Part shown: positions 1 to 9,835 of the stretch, one piece after another
How the letters are laid out: the number at the start of each line of letters is the position of its first letter
How positions within the stretch are numbered: position 1 is the stretch's first letter
Assembly (NCBI GenBank): GCA_017561985.1
Contig: JAFZAZ010000013.1
Span: forward strand, 1 to 59,275
Reading direction: 5' to 3'
DNA length: 59,275 nt
Origin: Lachnospiraceae bacterium
GTDB lineage: Bacteria > Bacillota_A > Clostridia > Lachnospirales > Lachnospiraceae
The notes under the pieces: model-generated
Database searches by the model: none
Told to the model about the DNA's origin: nothing
What the model saw: the letters and a program-made list of their open reading frames with translations, nothing else
Made by a program: the position numbers and the translations under genes

Positions 1-908
1 ATGACGATGACGACGATGATGACGAGATTGTGATCCACGATTATTATCCGGAGGAGGACGCAGCGGATGCTGAGGAAGCGTCCGATGATGACGCCGGGGA
101 AGAAATCGCTGATGAGGAGTCGGAAACCGACAAGGCAGAAGATGCCGGTGCGGACGAAGACGATGAAGAAATAAATGACGATTCGGAATCCGAAGACGGC
201 GAAGTATCTGACGCGGAAGCTGACGATGATGAGGATTCCGACGAAGATGGTGTGACCGGGTTCGACGATGACGACGACGATGTAATTGAGTCCGACGACG
301 GGGAAGACGACTCGGACGACTCGGACGAAGAAGCTTCCGATGACGACTTCGAGGAAGATGCCGATTCCGAGGAAGAGTCGGAAGATGCCTTCGATGACGA
401 GGAAGACGACGAAGACGCGGAAGGAATCATAGATATCGACGGTCTTTTCGAGGACGAGGACGACGAGACAGCGGATGACGATGATGAGGGCGTCGAGGAC
501 ACCGAGGACAAGGAAGCGTTCGAGTCTTACGAGGACGTGAACGGAGAGTCCGAGGAAGTGTTCGATGACGACGGAGATGTCGCTGAGGACTCGGACGCCG
601 AAGAGGCGGGCGATGACGACGAGACGGAGCCTGAATTTGACGACGACGATCCGTTGGTCGATGAGACGCTCGACAGCGTTGCGGACAAGCTTGCAAGCCA
701 GATCCTGAGCGCGACTGCCGAGGAGCAGAGACGCCGCGTGGACGAGCCGGAGGACGCCAATGACGGTGCGAAGCCGGAGGACACGAAGGTGATGGAAGGC
801 CTCTCCGAACGCGCGCTGCGCGAGGCGGCGGAGGATGGCGACGACGCGATCGAGCGTGCGCTTTACAGCCTGCTCGGTGAGAGCAGCCGTCCTGTGAAGG
901 ACGAGTGA
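1..908 (+). CDS. C-terminal part of a highly acidic Asp/Glu-rich protein
   Basis: The frame is open to the left edge of the window, so this is the 3' part of a longer gene; the GTG at 30 is probably internal. Roughly the first 215 residues are almost only Asp, Glu, Ser, Ala and Gly, encoded by gac/gat/gag/gaa runs. The last 75 or so residues are a normal amphipathic sequence (LVDETLDSVADKLASQI, then SERALREAAEDGDDAIERAL) and could be a small helical domain. There is no signal peptide, Cys or membrane segment in the visible part. It ends 103 bases before murA. I do not recognise the family. Such acidic tails can bind cations or basic proteins, but no function is claimed. Confidence 0.6.
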   Translation, partial: DDDDDDDEIVIHDYYPEEDAADAEEASDDDAGEEIADEESETDKAEDAGADEDDEEINDDSESEDGEVSDAEADDDEDSDEDGVTGFDDDDDDVIESDDGEDDSDDSDEEASDDDFEEDADSEEESEDAFDDEEDDEDAEGIIDIDGLFEDEDDETADDDDEGVEDTEDKEAFESYEDVNGESEEVFDDDGDVAEDSDAEEAGDDDETEPEFDDDDPLVDETLDSVADKLASQILSATAEEQRRRVDEPEDANDGAKPEDTKVMEGLSERALREAAEDGDDAIERALYSLLGESSRPVKDE

Positions 909-1011
909 TCGTAGGTATTTTCCGGGGTTATATTGGACGGGTACGCGCCCTGTGCGCGAACGAATACAGACAGTTTGGAGGACAGCCGCGAGTAGTGGTG
1001 CGGCTAGTGTT

Positions 1012-2280
1012 ATGAATCGTTACTTAATCAACGGCGGGAAGGAATTGAACGGCGAAGTGACCATCAGCGGTGCGAAGAACGCGGCGCTCGGCATCATTGC
1101 GGCCGCAATCCTGACCGATGACGAGGTCACCATCGACAATCTGCCGAATGTCAGTGACATCAATGTGCTTCTGGAAGCCATCCGGAGCATCGGCGCGACG
1201 GTGACGCGTGTAAATGACCACGAGGTGAAGATCTGCGGAGCGACAATCTCCTCCGAGGTTGTGGATTCGGAGTACATTCAGAAGATCCGTGCTTCGTATT
1301 ATCTGCTCGGCGCATTGATCGGCAAGCGCGGAAGCGCTACCGTGGCGATGCCCGGCGGATGCGAGATCGGCGCGAGACCGATGGACCAGCACCTCAAGGG
1401 TTTACGTGCGCTCGGCGCGGTTTGCGAGGAGAAGGACGGATGTATCGAAGCAAGGGTTACGACGCTTCGCGGAAGCCACATTTTCCTCGACGTGGTGAGT
1501 GTCGGTGCGACGATCAATATCATGCTTGCGGCAGCGCTTGCCACAGGTACGACCATCATTGAAAATGCTGCGAAGGAGCCTCACATCGTTGATGTGGCGA
1601 ACTTCCTCAACAGTATGGGCGCGCGCATCAAGGGCGCCGGTACCGATGTCATCCGCATCTACGGTGCGGAGCGGCTTCACGGCACGACGTACTCTATCAT
1701 TCCGGACCAGATCGAGGCGGGCACGTTCATGTGCCTTGTCGCGGCGACGAAGGGCGATGTGCTCCTCAAGAATGTCATTCCGCGACATCTCGAGGCAATC
1801 TCCTCGAAGCTTCAGGAGATCGGAGTGACGGTCGAGGAGTCCGACGAGGAAGTGCGCGTGATCGCGAAGAAGGGCACGCGTGTGCATTCGACGCAGATCA
1901 AGACGCGAGTGTACCCCGGTTTTCCGACGGACATGCAGCCCCAGATCACGGTTGTTTTGATGCTCGGCGAGGGCAAGAGCGTTGTCAACGAGAGCATTTT
2001 CGAAAACCGTTTCCGTTACGTGGATGAGCTTCGGAAAATGGGTGCCGACATTTACGTCAAGACCGACCAGACGTCGGCGACCATCAAGGGTGTTGCATCG
2101 GTGAAGGGCGCGAACCTTGTGGTTCCGGATCTTCGCGCAGGAGCGGCGCTTACGATTGCGGCGCTGGCAGCGGAGGGGCCTTCGGAATTGACGTGCGTAG
2201 ATTACATAGAGCGTGGATATGAGGATTTTGACGGAAAGCTGCGTGCACTCGGCGCGGACATCCGCAAGATTCCCGGATGA
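1012..2280 (+). CDS. murA: UDP-N-acetylglucosamine 1-carboxyvinyltransferase MurA
   Basis: MurA transfers enolpyruvate from PEP to UDP-GlcNAc, the first committed cytoplasmic step of peptidoglycan synthesis. The protein is 422 residues, the usual family length. It starts with [20 protein letters not shown], whose Lys22-Asn23 pair is the conserved substrate-binding pair. The PEP-reactive Cys is present (C117 in [11 protein letters not shown]), so this is the fosfomycin-sensitive type. The frame also has an upstream GTG at 952, but the family N-terminus begins at the ATG at 1012. No strong ribosome site precedes that ATG. metK follows after 23 bases, so the two are probably co-transcribed. Confidence 0.96.
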   Translation: MNRYLINGGKELNGEVTISGAKNAALGIIAAAILTDDEVTIDNLPNVSDINVLLEAIRSIGATVTRVNDHEVKICGATISSEVVDSEYIQKIRASYYLLGALIGKRGSATVAMPGGCEIGARPMDQHLKGLRALGAVCEEKDGCIEARVTTLRGSHIFLDVVSVGATINIMLAAALATGTTIIENAAKEPHIVDVANFLNSMGARIKGAGTDVIRIYGAERLHGTTYSIIPDQIEAGTFMCLVAATKGDVLLKNVIPRHLEAISSKLQEIGVTVEESDEEVRVIAKKGTRVHSTQIKTRVYPGFPTDMQPQITVVLMLGEGKSVVNESIFENRFRYVDELRKMGADIYVKTDQTSATIKGVASVKGANLVVPDLRAGAALTIAALAAEGPSELTCVDYIERGYEDFDGKLRALGADIRKIPG

Positions 2281-2303
2281 GCGATTGTGGGAGGCGAAGA
2301 AAA

Positions 2304-3509
2304 ATGGAAAAAAGATTGTTTACTTCGGAGTCGGTGACCGAGGGGCATCCCGATAAGATCTGTGACCAGATCTCGGATGCGGTTCTGGATGCGCTTCTTG
2401 CGCAGGACCCGATGAGCCGCGTTGCCTGCGAGACGTCGATCACGACAGGACTCGTGCTGGTGATGGGCGAGGTTACGACCTCCGGCTATGTGGATATCCA
2501 AAAGACCGTGCGCGACACGATCCGCGAGATCGGATATACGCGCGCAAAATACGGATTTGACGCGGACACCTGCGGTGTTATCGTCGCTCTTGACGAGCAG
2601 TCGGCGGATATCGCAATGGGCGTCAACAAGGCGCTCGAGGCGAAGGCGGACGGCAGCGAAGAGGCGGGAAGCCGCATGGACGAGACTGCTGTCGGCGCAG
2701 GCGACCAGGGTATGATGTTCGGTTACGCGACGAACGAGACGCCCGAGCTCATGCCGTATCCGATCAGCCTTGCACACAAGCTTACGAAAAAACTTGCCGA
2801 GGTGCGCAAGAACGGAACGCTTCCGTATCTTCGTCCGGACGGCAAATCCCAGGTTACGGTTGAGTACGACGAGAACGGCAAGCCCGTGCATCTGCACGCG
2901 GTAGTGCTCTCGACGCAGCACGACCCCGATGTGACGCAGGAGCAGCTTCACGAGGACATCCGCAAGTTCGTCCTCGATCCGGTGCTTCCCGCCGAGATGG
3001 TTGACGACGAGACAATCTTCTACATCAACCCGACCGGCCGTTTCGTCATCGGCGGTCCGAACGGTGACTCCGGCCTGACCGGCCGCAAGATCATCGTGGA
3101 CACCTACGGCGGATATGCGCGCCACGGCGGCGGTGCATTTTCCGGAAAGGACTGCACGAAGGTGGACCGCTCCGCGAGCTACGCGGCCCGCTATGTTGCG
3201 AAAAATGTCGTTGCCGCAGGACTTGCGGATCGCTGCGAGGTGCAGCTTTCGTACGCGATCGGCGTTGCGGAGCCGACGTCGGTTATGATCGACACGTTCG
3301 GCACCGGCAAGCTTACCGACAACGAGCTCACGAAGATCGTGCGCAAAGTGTTTGACCTGCGCCCGGGCGGAATCATCAAGATGCTTGACCTGCGCCGTCC
3401 GATTTACAAGCAGACAGCCGCATACGGACATTTCGGCCGCACGGACATTGATCTTCCGTGGGAGAGAACGGACCGCGTGGATGAGCTGAAAAAGATTGCG
3501 GGTGTATAA
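2304..3509 (+). CDS. metK: S-adenosylmethionine synthetase MetK
   Basis: MetK makes S-adenosylmethionine from ATP and methionine in the cytoplasm. The N-terminus [20 protein letters not shown] is diagnostic, and [12 protein letters not shown] and [17 protein letters not shown] are the ATP and phosphate-binding signatures. The length is 401 residues, typical of the family. The frame extends upstream to 2277, but the ATG at 2304 follows a good ribosome site (gggaggcgaag) and matches the family start. It lies 23 bases after murA and is followed by a hairpin terminator at 3521. metY, another methionine gene, lies 43 kb away on the other strand. Confidence 0.97.
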   Translation: MEKRLFTSESVTEGHPDKICDQISDAVLDALLAQDPMSRVACETSITTGLVLVMGEVTTSGYVDIQKTVRDTIREIGYTRAKYGFDADTCGVIVALDEQSADIAMGVNKALEAKADGSEEAGSRMDETAVGAGDQGMMFGYATNETPELMPYPISLAHKLTKKLAEVRKNGTLPYLRPDGKSQVTVEYDENGKPVHLHAVVLSTQHDPDVTQEQLHEDIRKFVLDPVLPAEMVDDETIFYINPTGRFVIGGPNGDSGLTGRKIIVDTYGGYARHGGGAFSGKDCTKVDRSASYAARYVAKNVVAAGLADRCEVQLSYAIGVAEPTSVMIDTFGTGKLTDNELTKIVRKVFDLRPGGIIKMLDLRRPIYKQTAAYGHFGRTDIDLPWERTDRVDELKKIAGV

Positions 3510-3520
3510 GTATGTTTATA

Positions 3521-3552
3521 AGCAGGGGCTGTGACGGTCCCTGCTTGTTTTT
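3521..3552 (+). terminator. Rho-independent terminator after metK
   Basis: The 7-base stem agcaggg (3521-3527) pairs with ccctgct (3539-3545) and is followed by tgttttt. It lies 11 bases after the metK stop codon and would close the murA-metK unit. Confidence 0.75.
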
Positions 3553-3619
3553 CATGGGATAGAGACGGGAGAACGGTCGTCGCGCCGGAGGGCGCGGCGC
3601 AACAGGAGGAACAAGGAAA

Positions 3620-5236
3620 ATGCGGATGCAGTTTTTGGGGGCGGCGCGCGAGGTGACGGGATCCTGCACGCTGCTGCATGCGAACGGACACAAGATTCTG
3701 GTTGACTGCGGTATGGAGCAGGGGAAGGACATCTACGAGAACAGCGACCTTCCGTGCATGCCGGGCGATATCGACTGCGTGCTTCTCACGCACGCACACA
3801 TTGACCATTCGGGCAAGCTGCCGCTTCTGGTGGCGGGCGGCTACAAGGGACCGATCTACACGTCGATCCCGACCGCGAAGCTGTGCGGGATCATGCTGAA
3901 GGATTCGGCGCACATTCAGGAGGTGGAGACTTCCTGGAAGTCCAGAAAGGCGATGCGCGCCGGCAAGGAGGGAGCGGCTCCGCTCTATACGATGGAGGAT
4001 GCGCTGGCGGCGATCGAGCTGCTGCGTCCGCTGCCGTACCACGAGCCGACAGAGGTGCTCGAGGGCATTTCGGTGCGCCTGCTTGACGCGGGACATCTGC
4101 TCGGCTCCGCAAGCATCGAGGTGATCGTCGAGGAGAACGGAAACGTGACGAAGGTTCTCTTCTCCGGCGACCTCGGAAATCTCAAACGTCCGCTCATTCG
4201 CGACCCTGAGATGCCCGATGAGGCGGTCGACTACGTCGTCATCGAGTCCACCTACGGAAACCGCGAGCACGGCCCCAGAATGGACTACGCGGAGCAGATG
4301 GCGAACATCCTGCAGACGACATTTGACAAGGGCGGAAACGTCGTCATTCCCTCCTTTGCGGTCGGACGCACGCAGGAGATGCTCTACCTGATCCGTGAGA
4401 TCAAGGAGCGGAAAATGGTAACCGGACACGAGGATTTTCCGGTTTGGGTCGACAGCCCGCTGGCCATTGAAGCGACGAACATATACAGTCAGGACATGAT
4501 GTCCTATTGCGACGCGGAGACCGCGGAACTGATCCGCAAGGGGATCAACCCGCTGCGTTTCCCGGGGCTTAACATCGCACTCACGAGCGACGAGTCGCGC
4601 GCGATCAACGAGGACCGCACGCCGAAGGTCATTCTCTCCGCGAGCGGAATGTGCGAGGCCGGTCGTATCCGCCATCACCTCAAGCACAATCTGTGGCGCC
4701 CTGAGAGCACGATTCTTTTCGTGGGTTACCAGGCGGTGGGAACACTCGGACGCACCGTACTCGACGGCGCGACGAGCGTGAAGATCTTCGGCGAGGAGAT
4801 CGTAATCCGCGCGAACATCATCAAGATGGAGGGCATCAGCGGTCACGCCGACCGGCCGATCCTTCTGGACTGGCTGCGCGCACTGCCCGAAAAACCCAGG
4901 AAGGTGTTTGTGAACCACGGCGAGGAGACCTCGAGCGAGGAGTTCGCCGAGACGGTGTGGAAAGAGCTCGGCTACGGCACGGACGTGCCCTACAACGGCG
5001 CTCTGTACGATCTGGTGACCAACACCCGCCTTGCGGACGGAAACCGCGTTAAACTGGCCGATAAGGCGCCTGCGGAGGTCAAGAAGAACAGTTCCGCCTC
5101 GGCAGTCTTTGACCGCCTTGTTCTGGCCGGCAAGAAGCTCATGGCGGTGATCGAGCGCAACCGCGGAGGTTCCAACAAAGACCTCGGCAAATTTGCGGAT
5201 CAGGTCAATGCGCTTGCGGGCAAGTGGGACAAATAG
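3620..5236 (+). CDS. Beta-CASP metallo-beta-lactamase (RNA-processing type)
   Basis: A 538-residue enzyme of the metallo-beta-lactamase/beta-CASP superfamily, whose members are usually zinc-dependent RNases. The metal motif HAHIDH is at residues 58-63. Beta-CASP signatures follow: FSGDLG, ESTYGNREH, PSFAVGRTQEML, LSASGMCEAGRIRHHL, GISGHAD, and a C-terminal VNHGE characteristic of the RNA-specificity (RMMBL) motif. The last 80 residues form an Ala/Lys-rich extension. It starts at the ATG at 3620 with an aggagg site upstream. It has its own terminator and lies convergent to the lipoprotein gene at 5348. The substrate is not evident; it is neither RNase J nor a DNA-repair SNM1 by length and motifs. 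Confidence 0.88.
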   Translation: MRMQFLGAAREVTGSCTLLHANGHKILVDCGMEQGKDIYENSDLPCMPGDIDCVLLTHAHIDHSGKLPLLVAGGYKGPIYTSIPTAKLCGIMLKDSAHIQEVETSWKSRKAMRAGKEGAAPLYTMEDALAAIELLRPLPYHEPTEVLEGISVRLLDAGHLLGSASIEVIVEENGNVTKVLFSGDLGNLKRPLIRDPEMPDEAVDYVVIESTYGNREHGPRMDYAEQMANILQTTFDKGGNVVIPSFAVGRTQEMLYLIREIKERKMVTGHEDFPVWVDSPLAIEATNIYSQDMMSYCDAETAELIRKGINPLRFPGLNIALTSDESRAINEDRTPKVILSASGMCEAGRIRHHLKHNLWRPESTILFVGYQAVGTLGRTVLDGATSVKIFGEEIVIRANIIKMEGISGHADRPILLDWLRALPEKPRKVFVNHGEETSSEEFAETVWKELGYGTDVPYNGALYDLVTNTRLADGNRVKLADKAPAEVKKNSSASAVFDRLVLAGKKLMAVIERNRGGSNKDLGKFADQVNALAGKWDK

Positions 5237-5296
5237 CGCGGCGGAATATCTGCAGAGTGATATCTGCAGCAGAAAAACAGAGAAGACAAAAAGAAA

Positions 5297-5334
5297 GCGG
5301 ATTGCAGGAAAAACTGCAATCCGCGTTTTGTTAT
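5297..5334. terminator. Terminator between convergent genes
   Basis: An 11-base perfect stem, gcggattgcag (5297-5307) with ctgcaatccgc (5314-5324), has a tttt tract on the plus side and an A-rich stretch on the other. It can serve the plus-strand beta-CASP gene and, in part, the minus-strand lipoprotein gene ending at 5348. Confidence 0.8.
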
Positions 5335-5347
5335 GTTCGTTTGTTTA

Positions 5348-6457
5348 TCAGGACTTCTTAAGCGTACATGTCAGTCCGATATCCGTGTACGTGATCGTCT
5401 CGGTGGCGGGATCGTAAGTCATCGTGTCATAGGAATCCTCGCTCTCGAAGGTGATCACGTTGCCGTCGCAGGTGTATGTGCAGAGACCTCCGAGCGTCTG
5501 ATTCGCCAGGCACTTTTTCTCCAGCTCTCTTACCACGGCCTTGCCGAGCGTCATGACGTCGGTGTTGTTCTGCTCTGCAAGATAGTTGATGCTTCTCTCG
5601 TTGGTGTTGCCGGCAACGCACAAAAACTTCATCATGCCGTCTTTCGAGGACGTAGCCTTTTTGATTGCCTCGAGGAAGTTTGACCAGTCGGATGTCAGAA
5701 CAAACGTCAGATCCTTCTCGTTGTGAATGTCGCACGTGATGGTTGTCGGCATTTTGCCGGTAAAGCCGTAGCCTTTCAGGTAATTGAACAGCTTGTGATA
5801 GTAATCCTTGCCGTTCGGGTCATTGGCGGAGACAAGCGTGTCGACAAGCGAGTCCAGAGGCATTTGAACGGTGCCGAGCCAGTCGCCTTTGATCTTTTCG
5901 AAGAGCTCGAGGCGTGCCAGATAGCCCGGATCCGTCTTTACGCCGAGTCCGTTGAGGAACGCGAACAGGTAGGCCTCGAGATTGTCGGCAGACCATTGAA
6001 TCTTCTTATCGGCGTCCACAACGCCGATGATGGTACCGTGCGTACAGTTGGAGCGGTACTGACCGGACTGCAGCTGGTAGGACGCGTTGGAAAGACCGGC
6101 CTCGCGGATCCATTTTTCCCAGATGCGTCTCTCGAAGCCGGAGGATTTGGCGTCCAGCTCCGTCGTGATGTTGTCATCCACAAATTTGAGGATGAAGCGC
6201 GAACCCTCTGCGAGGTCGTAGTCAGGGTTGGCCGCCATGGTCTCCGCGACATTGAAGAGACGGACGATCTGGTCGTGATCAAGCTGCTCCGGAGTCTTCG
6301 GCACTTCCGTGGGTGTCGGCTCGGGCGTAGGCGTGACCGTCTCGGTTATTTTCCTGATCTGATTCTCCCCTGAATCTTTAGAGCCGCCGCACGCGGTCAG
6401 CAGAGCGGCGCAAAATGCAAGAACAAGAAGGGCTGCAAGGAAACGTTTGTCTTTCAT
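5348..6457 (-). CDS. Lipoprotein of unknown function
   Basis: A 369-residue exported lipoprotein. The signal peptide MKDKRFLAALLVLAF runs to the lipobox LTAC with Cys23. A Thr/Pro linker (TVTPTPEPTPTEVP) follows, and then an all-soluble domain of about 310 residues that I do not recognise. The frame extends upstream to 6589, but the ATG at 6457 sits behind a good ribosome site (aggagtg) and starts the signal peptide. Its start is 56 bases downstream of the stop codon of the UPF0104 membrane protein gene, so the two may be one transcript. The Thr/Pro-linker design recurs in the lipoproteins at 20934 and 45076, and suggests an outer-surface protein spanning part of the cell wall. Confidence 0.8.
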   Translation of the reverse strand: MKDKRFLAALLVLAFCAALLTACGGSKDSGENQIRKITETVTPTPEPTPTEVPKTPEQLDHDQIVRLFNVAETMAANPDYDLAEGSRFILKFVDDNITTELDAKSSGFERRIWEKWIREAGLSNASYQLQSGQYRSNCTHGTIIGVVDADKKIQWSADNLEAYLFAFLNGLGVKTDPGYLARLELFEKIKGDWLGTVQMPLDSLVDTLVSANDPNGKDYYHKLFNYLKGYGFTGKMPTTITCDIHNEKDLTFVLTSDWSNFLEAIKKATSSKDGMMKFLCVAGNTNERSINYLAEQNNTDVMTLGKAVVRELEKKCLANQTLGGLCTYTCDGNVITFESEDSYDTMTYDPATETITYTDIGLTCTLKKS

Positions 6458-6513
6458 GAGCACTCCTTTCCGGTTGAAACTCGTGAAGGCGTTTACAAAG
6501 TTACTCTTTTGTC

Positions 6514-7791
6514 TTACCGCAATTTCTTGCCGCGGAGCTTCTGTACAAGGTAGATCATCAGCACTGTGAAGCCGCACAGCAGGATGCATGCGTAAAATGA
6601 AATGGAACGGCTGAGGAGCGTGAGCTCCGTGGCGGCTTCTTCGGGCATGTAGCCGCCGAGACCGTCGGAGAGCATCATGTCGATGACGCCCATGCCGCCG
6701 GGTACGGGTACGTATGCTGCACCGAGGATGGTGTAGCTCTGGATGGCGAAGATGTCAAGAGCGTTGCGCACTTTTCCTCCCATCGCAAGGTAGGCAAAAA
6801 CGGTAACGGCGATCTGCGAAGCTCTCTGCAGGACATTGTAGACCAGAACGCGAAGAAGCATCTGTTTCTTGCCTGCGGTCATTTCCGCGCAGAGCCGGTA
6901 ATTGTTGAGAGATTCCTGAAGACGCTGTGCGCGACGCTCGGGGTTGCGCACGAGGTGAAGCTTGGCCGCGAGGGGCAGAAGCTTGCACGCAAGTTTGCAT
7001 AGGAGCTGTCCGCGCTGGATCAAAAGCACGAACATGAGCGCAAGTCCGACCTGCACGGCGACACCGATGATGATCATGATCCGCGGCAGCGTGCTGAACG
7101 AAAAATACAGCGCCGGCCGGAACAAAAAGCACACGAGTCCGAGAATGATGATGGACAGCGCGTACATCGCAAGTGCGACGAGGATCGTCACGGTGGTAAC
7201 GCTTCCGGAGATTCCGCCCGAGTGCATCATGATGTATGCCGAAGCGGGCTGTCCGCCGGTTGCGGAAGGCGTGATGGCCGAAAAATAAATGTCGGTCGCA
7301 GCGTATGTGTAGTTTGCGAAAAGACTGCGGCGGTACCCCAGACTCCGCAAAATGGTGCGGAACGAGAGCGCCTCGAAAAAGATAAAGCCGAGCATTGCGA
7401 GCACCGCGCACGCGAGCCATGCCTTGTTGGAGTTTGAGATGCGGTCCAGGAACGCGCTGAAGCGGAAGTGCTTATTTTGCGAAGTGACCGCCCAGATGCT
7501 CAGCAGGGCAATGCCGAAGGACAGGACGATCCATAGTGCTGTGCGGCGTCCGGAACTGATCTTCGGAGGCGTTGCAACGGGGCAGGACACGCCGGCCTCG
7601 GCAGCTTCCGTGCCGGTTCCGATGATGGTGTCTTCGCCTTCCGTGAGCACGCCGACCGGCTCAAGCACTCCGTCGAAGGACTGCTCGAGCGAAGCGTCCG
7701 TCCGGTTCTCCCGCGCGATACGCTTGCGGTACAGCTTGGAGCCCGTGCGCGCACCGTCCGTGCCGGTTCTCTTGTTGGTACGTTTCTTCAT
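6514..7791 (-). CDS. UPF0104/LPG-synthase-type integral membrane protein
   Basis: A 425-residue polytopic membrane protein of the lysylphosphatidylglycerol-synthase transmembrane family (UPF0104, the flippase half of MprF). Signatures are the helix with FFEALSFRTILRSLGY, the segment FSAITPSATGGQPASAY and the late VPVPGGMGVID motif. About eight membrane helices follow a cytoplasmic N-terminus of about 75 residues rich in Arg, Thr and Gly. There is no C-terminal aminoacyl-transferase domain, so it is a stand-alone transporter-like protein; relatives are proposed lipid or glycolipid flippases. The start ATG at 7791 has a gaggaatt site. Its neighbourhood with envelope-polymer genes (9836-16820) fits a lipid-linked role, but this is inference. 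Confidence 0.85.
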   Translation of the reverse strand: MKKRTNKRTGTDGARTGSKLYRKRIARENRTDASLEQSFDGVLEPVGVLTEGEDTIIGTGTEAAEAGVSCPVATPPKISSGRRTALWIVLSFGIALLSIWAVTSQNKHFRFSAFLDRISNSNKAWLACAVLAMLGFIFFEALSFRTILRSLGYRRSLFANYTYAATDIYFSAITPSATGGQPASAYIMMHSGGISGSVTTVTILVALAMYALSIIILGLVCFLFRPALYFSFSTLPRIMIIIGVAVQVGLALMFVLLIQRGQLLCKLACKLLPLAAKLHLVRNPERRAQRLQESLNNYRLCAEMTAGKKQMLLRVLVYNVLQRASQIAVTVFAYLAMGGKVRNALDIFAIQSYTILGAAYVPVPGGMGVIDMMLSDGLGGYMPEEAATELTLLSRSISFYACILLCGFTVLMIYLVQKLRGKKLR

Positions 7792-7917
7792 AATTCCTCA
7801 ATCGCCCGTGTGACCGGGCGCGTTCTCTAACGATTTTTGCAGGGCTGCCGAAGAAGCGCCGCTGCCGAATATGACGTCCGGTGCGATGCCGGACTCCCCC
7901 GATGCTGCGCGGAACGG

Positions 7918-9510
7918 TCAGTCGACCTTGAACTCCGCGAGCTTGAGATTCTTGTTCCTCTCCAGAACCATGCCGACCGACCACTGGTTGATGAACAAAA
8001 GCAGCGGATTGTCGTGCAGGTCTTTGATACGCTTCATGTCGCTCGTTCCGACGATGCTCTCCACCGGGCACTCCTCGGGGTTGGTCACCCAGCGGATGTG
8101 CTCGTACGGCAGCGGATCGAGCTTGATCTCAACATTGTATTCGCTCTTCAGGCGGAACATGAGGACGTCGAACTGCAGCGTTCCGACAACGCCGACGATA
8201 ATCTCCTCCATGCCCGTGTTGTACTCCTGGAAAATCTGGATCGCACCTTCTTGTGCGATCTGGGTGATTCCCTTCATGAACTGCTTGCGCTTCATCGTGT
8301 CGGCCTGGCGCACACGCGCAAAATGCTCGGGCGCGAACGTGGGGATACCCTCGAAGCGGTATTTTTCGCCGGAGGTGCAAAGCGTGTCTCCGATAGCGAA
8401 GATGCCCGGGTCAAAAAGTCCGATGATGTCGCCCGCGTACGCTTCCTCGACGATGTGGCGCTCATCCGCCATCATCTGCGTCGACTGCGAGAGCTTGACC
8501 TTGCGGCCGCCCTGTACGTGGTTGACTTCCATGCCCGGAGTGTAGCGGCCGGAGCAGATGCGGAGAAATGCGATGCGGTCGCGGTGAGCCTTGTTCATGT
8601 TGGCCTGGATCTTGAAGACAAATCCCGAAAAATCCTCCGAGAACGGGTCCACAACGCCCTTGTCCGACTTGCGCGGCAGCGGCGAAGAGGTCATCGCGAG
8701 GAAGTGCTTCAGGAAGGTTTCCACACCGAAGTTGGTCAGTGCGGAACCGAAGAACACGGGCGAGAGTTCGCCGGCGTCGACGAGTTCCTGATCAAATTCG
8801 GCGTTCGCTCCGTCGAGGAGCTCTACGTCCTCGAGAAGCTTGTCATGGAAATCGAAGCCGATGCGCTCGCGCAGAGACGGATCGTCGACGCTCACGTACT
8901 CGGTTGCGACTTCCTTCTGTCCGTTCATTGCGGCCGTAAAGAGCGCAACCTCGCGCGTCTCGCGGTCGTAAACGCCCTTAAAGCCCTTGCCGGAGCCGAT
9001 GGGCCAGTTGATCGGGCAGGTCGCGATGCCGAGGACGTTCTCGATGTCGCTCATGAGCTCATACGGGTCGTTGGCCTCGCGGTCCATTTTGTTGATGAAT
9101 GTAAAAATCGGGATGTGGCGCATCACGCAAACCTTGAACAGCTTGATCGTCTGACGCTCCACACCCTTGCTGGCGTCGATGACCATCACGGCGGAGTCAG
9201 CCGCCATCAATGTGCGGTACGTGTCCTCCGAGAAGTCTTCGTGGCCGGGTGTATCCAATATGTTGATGCAATAGTTGTCGTAGTTGAACTGCAATACGGA
9301 CGAGGTGACACTGATGCCTCGTTCTTTCTCAATCTCCATCCAATCCGACACCGCGTGGCGCGCGGCCTTGCGGCCCTTCACGGAGCCTGCCAGGTTGATC
9401 GCGCCGCCGTAGAGAAGGAATTTCTCCGTCAGCGTCGTCTTACCGGCATCCGGGTGCGAGATGATGGCGAATGTTCTGCGCTTCGTAATTTGTTCCTGCA
9501 AATCGGTCAT
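7918..9510 (-). CDS. prfC: Peptide chain release factor 3
   Basis: A 530-residue translational GTPase that recycles RF1/RF2 after termination. The P-loop HPDAGKTT is near residue 20, the switch region GISVTSSVLQF and DTPGHEDFSEDT follow, and NKMDRE is the guanine-specificity motif. The C-terminal domains and length match RF3 rather than EF-G. The ATG at 9510 follows an A/G-rich weak ribosome site. A sigmaA-type promoter at 9630-9658 drives it. The 126-base gap to the next gene holds an imperfect hairpin but no clear terminator. Confidence 0.96.
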   Translation of the reverse strand: MTDLQEQITKRRTFAIISHPDAGKTTLTEKFLLYGGAINLAGSVKGRKAARHAVSDWMEIEKERGISVTSSVLQFNYDNYCINILDTPGHEDFSEDTYRTLMAADSAVMVIDASKGVERQTIKLFKVCVMRHIPIFTFINKMDREANDPYELMSDIENVLGIATCPINWPIGSGKGFKGVYDRETREVALFTAAMNGQKEVATEYVSVDDPSLRERIGFDFHDKLLEDVELLDGANAEFDQELVDAGELSPVFFGSALTNFGVETFLKHFLAMTSSPLPRKSDKGVVDPFSEDFSGFVFKIQANMNKAHRDRIAFLRICSGRYTPGMEVNHVQGGRKVKLSQSTQMMADERHIVEEAYAGDIIGLFDPGIFAIGDTLCTSGEKYRFEGIPTFAPEHFARVRQADTMKRKQFMKGITQIAQEGAIQIFQEYNTGMEEIIVGVVGTLQFDVLMFRLKSEYNVEIKLDPLPYEHIRWVTNPEECPVESIVGTSDMKRIKDLHDNPLLLFINQWSVGMVLERNKNLKLAEFKVD

Positions 9511-9629
9511 TCTTTTTCCGTTCCTGTCGTAGTCTATTTATGCTTGATCGCCGGCTTCTGCTCCGGCAATTCGCAGTTTGAGCACACGCAAAACGCCGCC
9601 CCATCGGCGATTTGGTCACACACCAATTC

Positions 9630-9658
9630 AGTATACTATATCTTTCGGGGGATTGCAA
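9630..9658 (-). promoter_or_regulatory. SigmaA-type promoter for prfC
   Basis: On the minus strand, TTGCAA (9658-9653) and TATACT (9635-9630) are separated by 17 bases, about 120 bases upstream of the prfC start. The remainder of the 9511-9835 gap holds only this promoter and the terminator at 9786; no open frame there looks real. Confidence 0.6.
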
Positions 9659-9785
9659 GGAATTGTTCGGTGACGGAGGGTCGCGGCGCAGGCGGTCCCG
9701 AAGGGACATGGGCGTAAGGACTCCTTCCTACAATCGGGTTGTGCTCTGCGATCCTGATATGCCTGAGCGGAGGGATTTACTGCGC

Positions 9786-9817
9786 AGTCAAAACGCGAAG
9801 GCGGTAAGACCTTCGCG
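9786..9817 (-). terminator. Terminator of the envelope gene block
   Basis: Read on the minus strand, an 8-base perfect stem CGCGAAGG/CCTTCGCG (9817-9794) is followed by a short TTTT. It lies just after the stop codon of the YidC fusion gene and would close the 9836-13974 transcript. Confidence 0.6.
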
Positions 9818-9835
9818 GTAAATGACGCGTCGCTA

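Noticed and set aside
44..511. A Ser-rich 155-codon minus-strand open frame
   Set aside because: It is the complement of the Asp/Glu codon runs of the acidic protein and has no independent support.
2202..3431. Long minus-strand open frames opposite metK, prfC, trpB and others
   Set aside because: They are GC-rich antisense shadows of genes with clear families; their translations are Arg/His-rich and match nothing.
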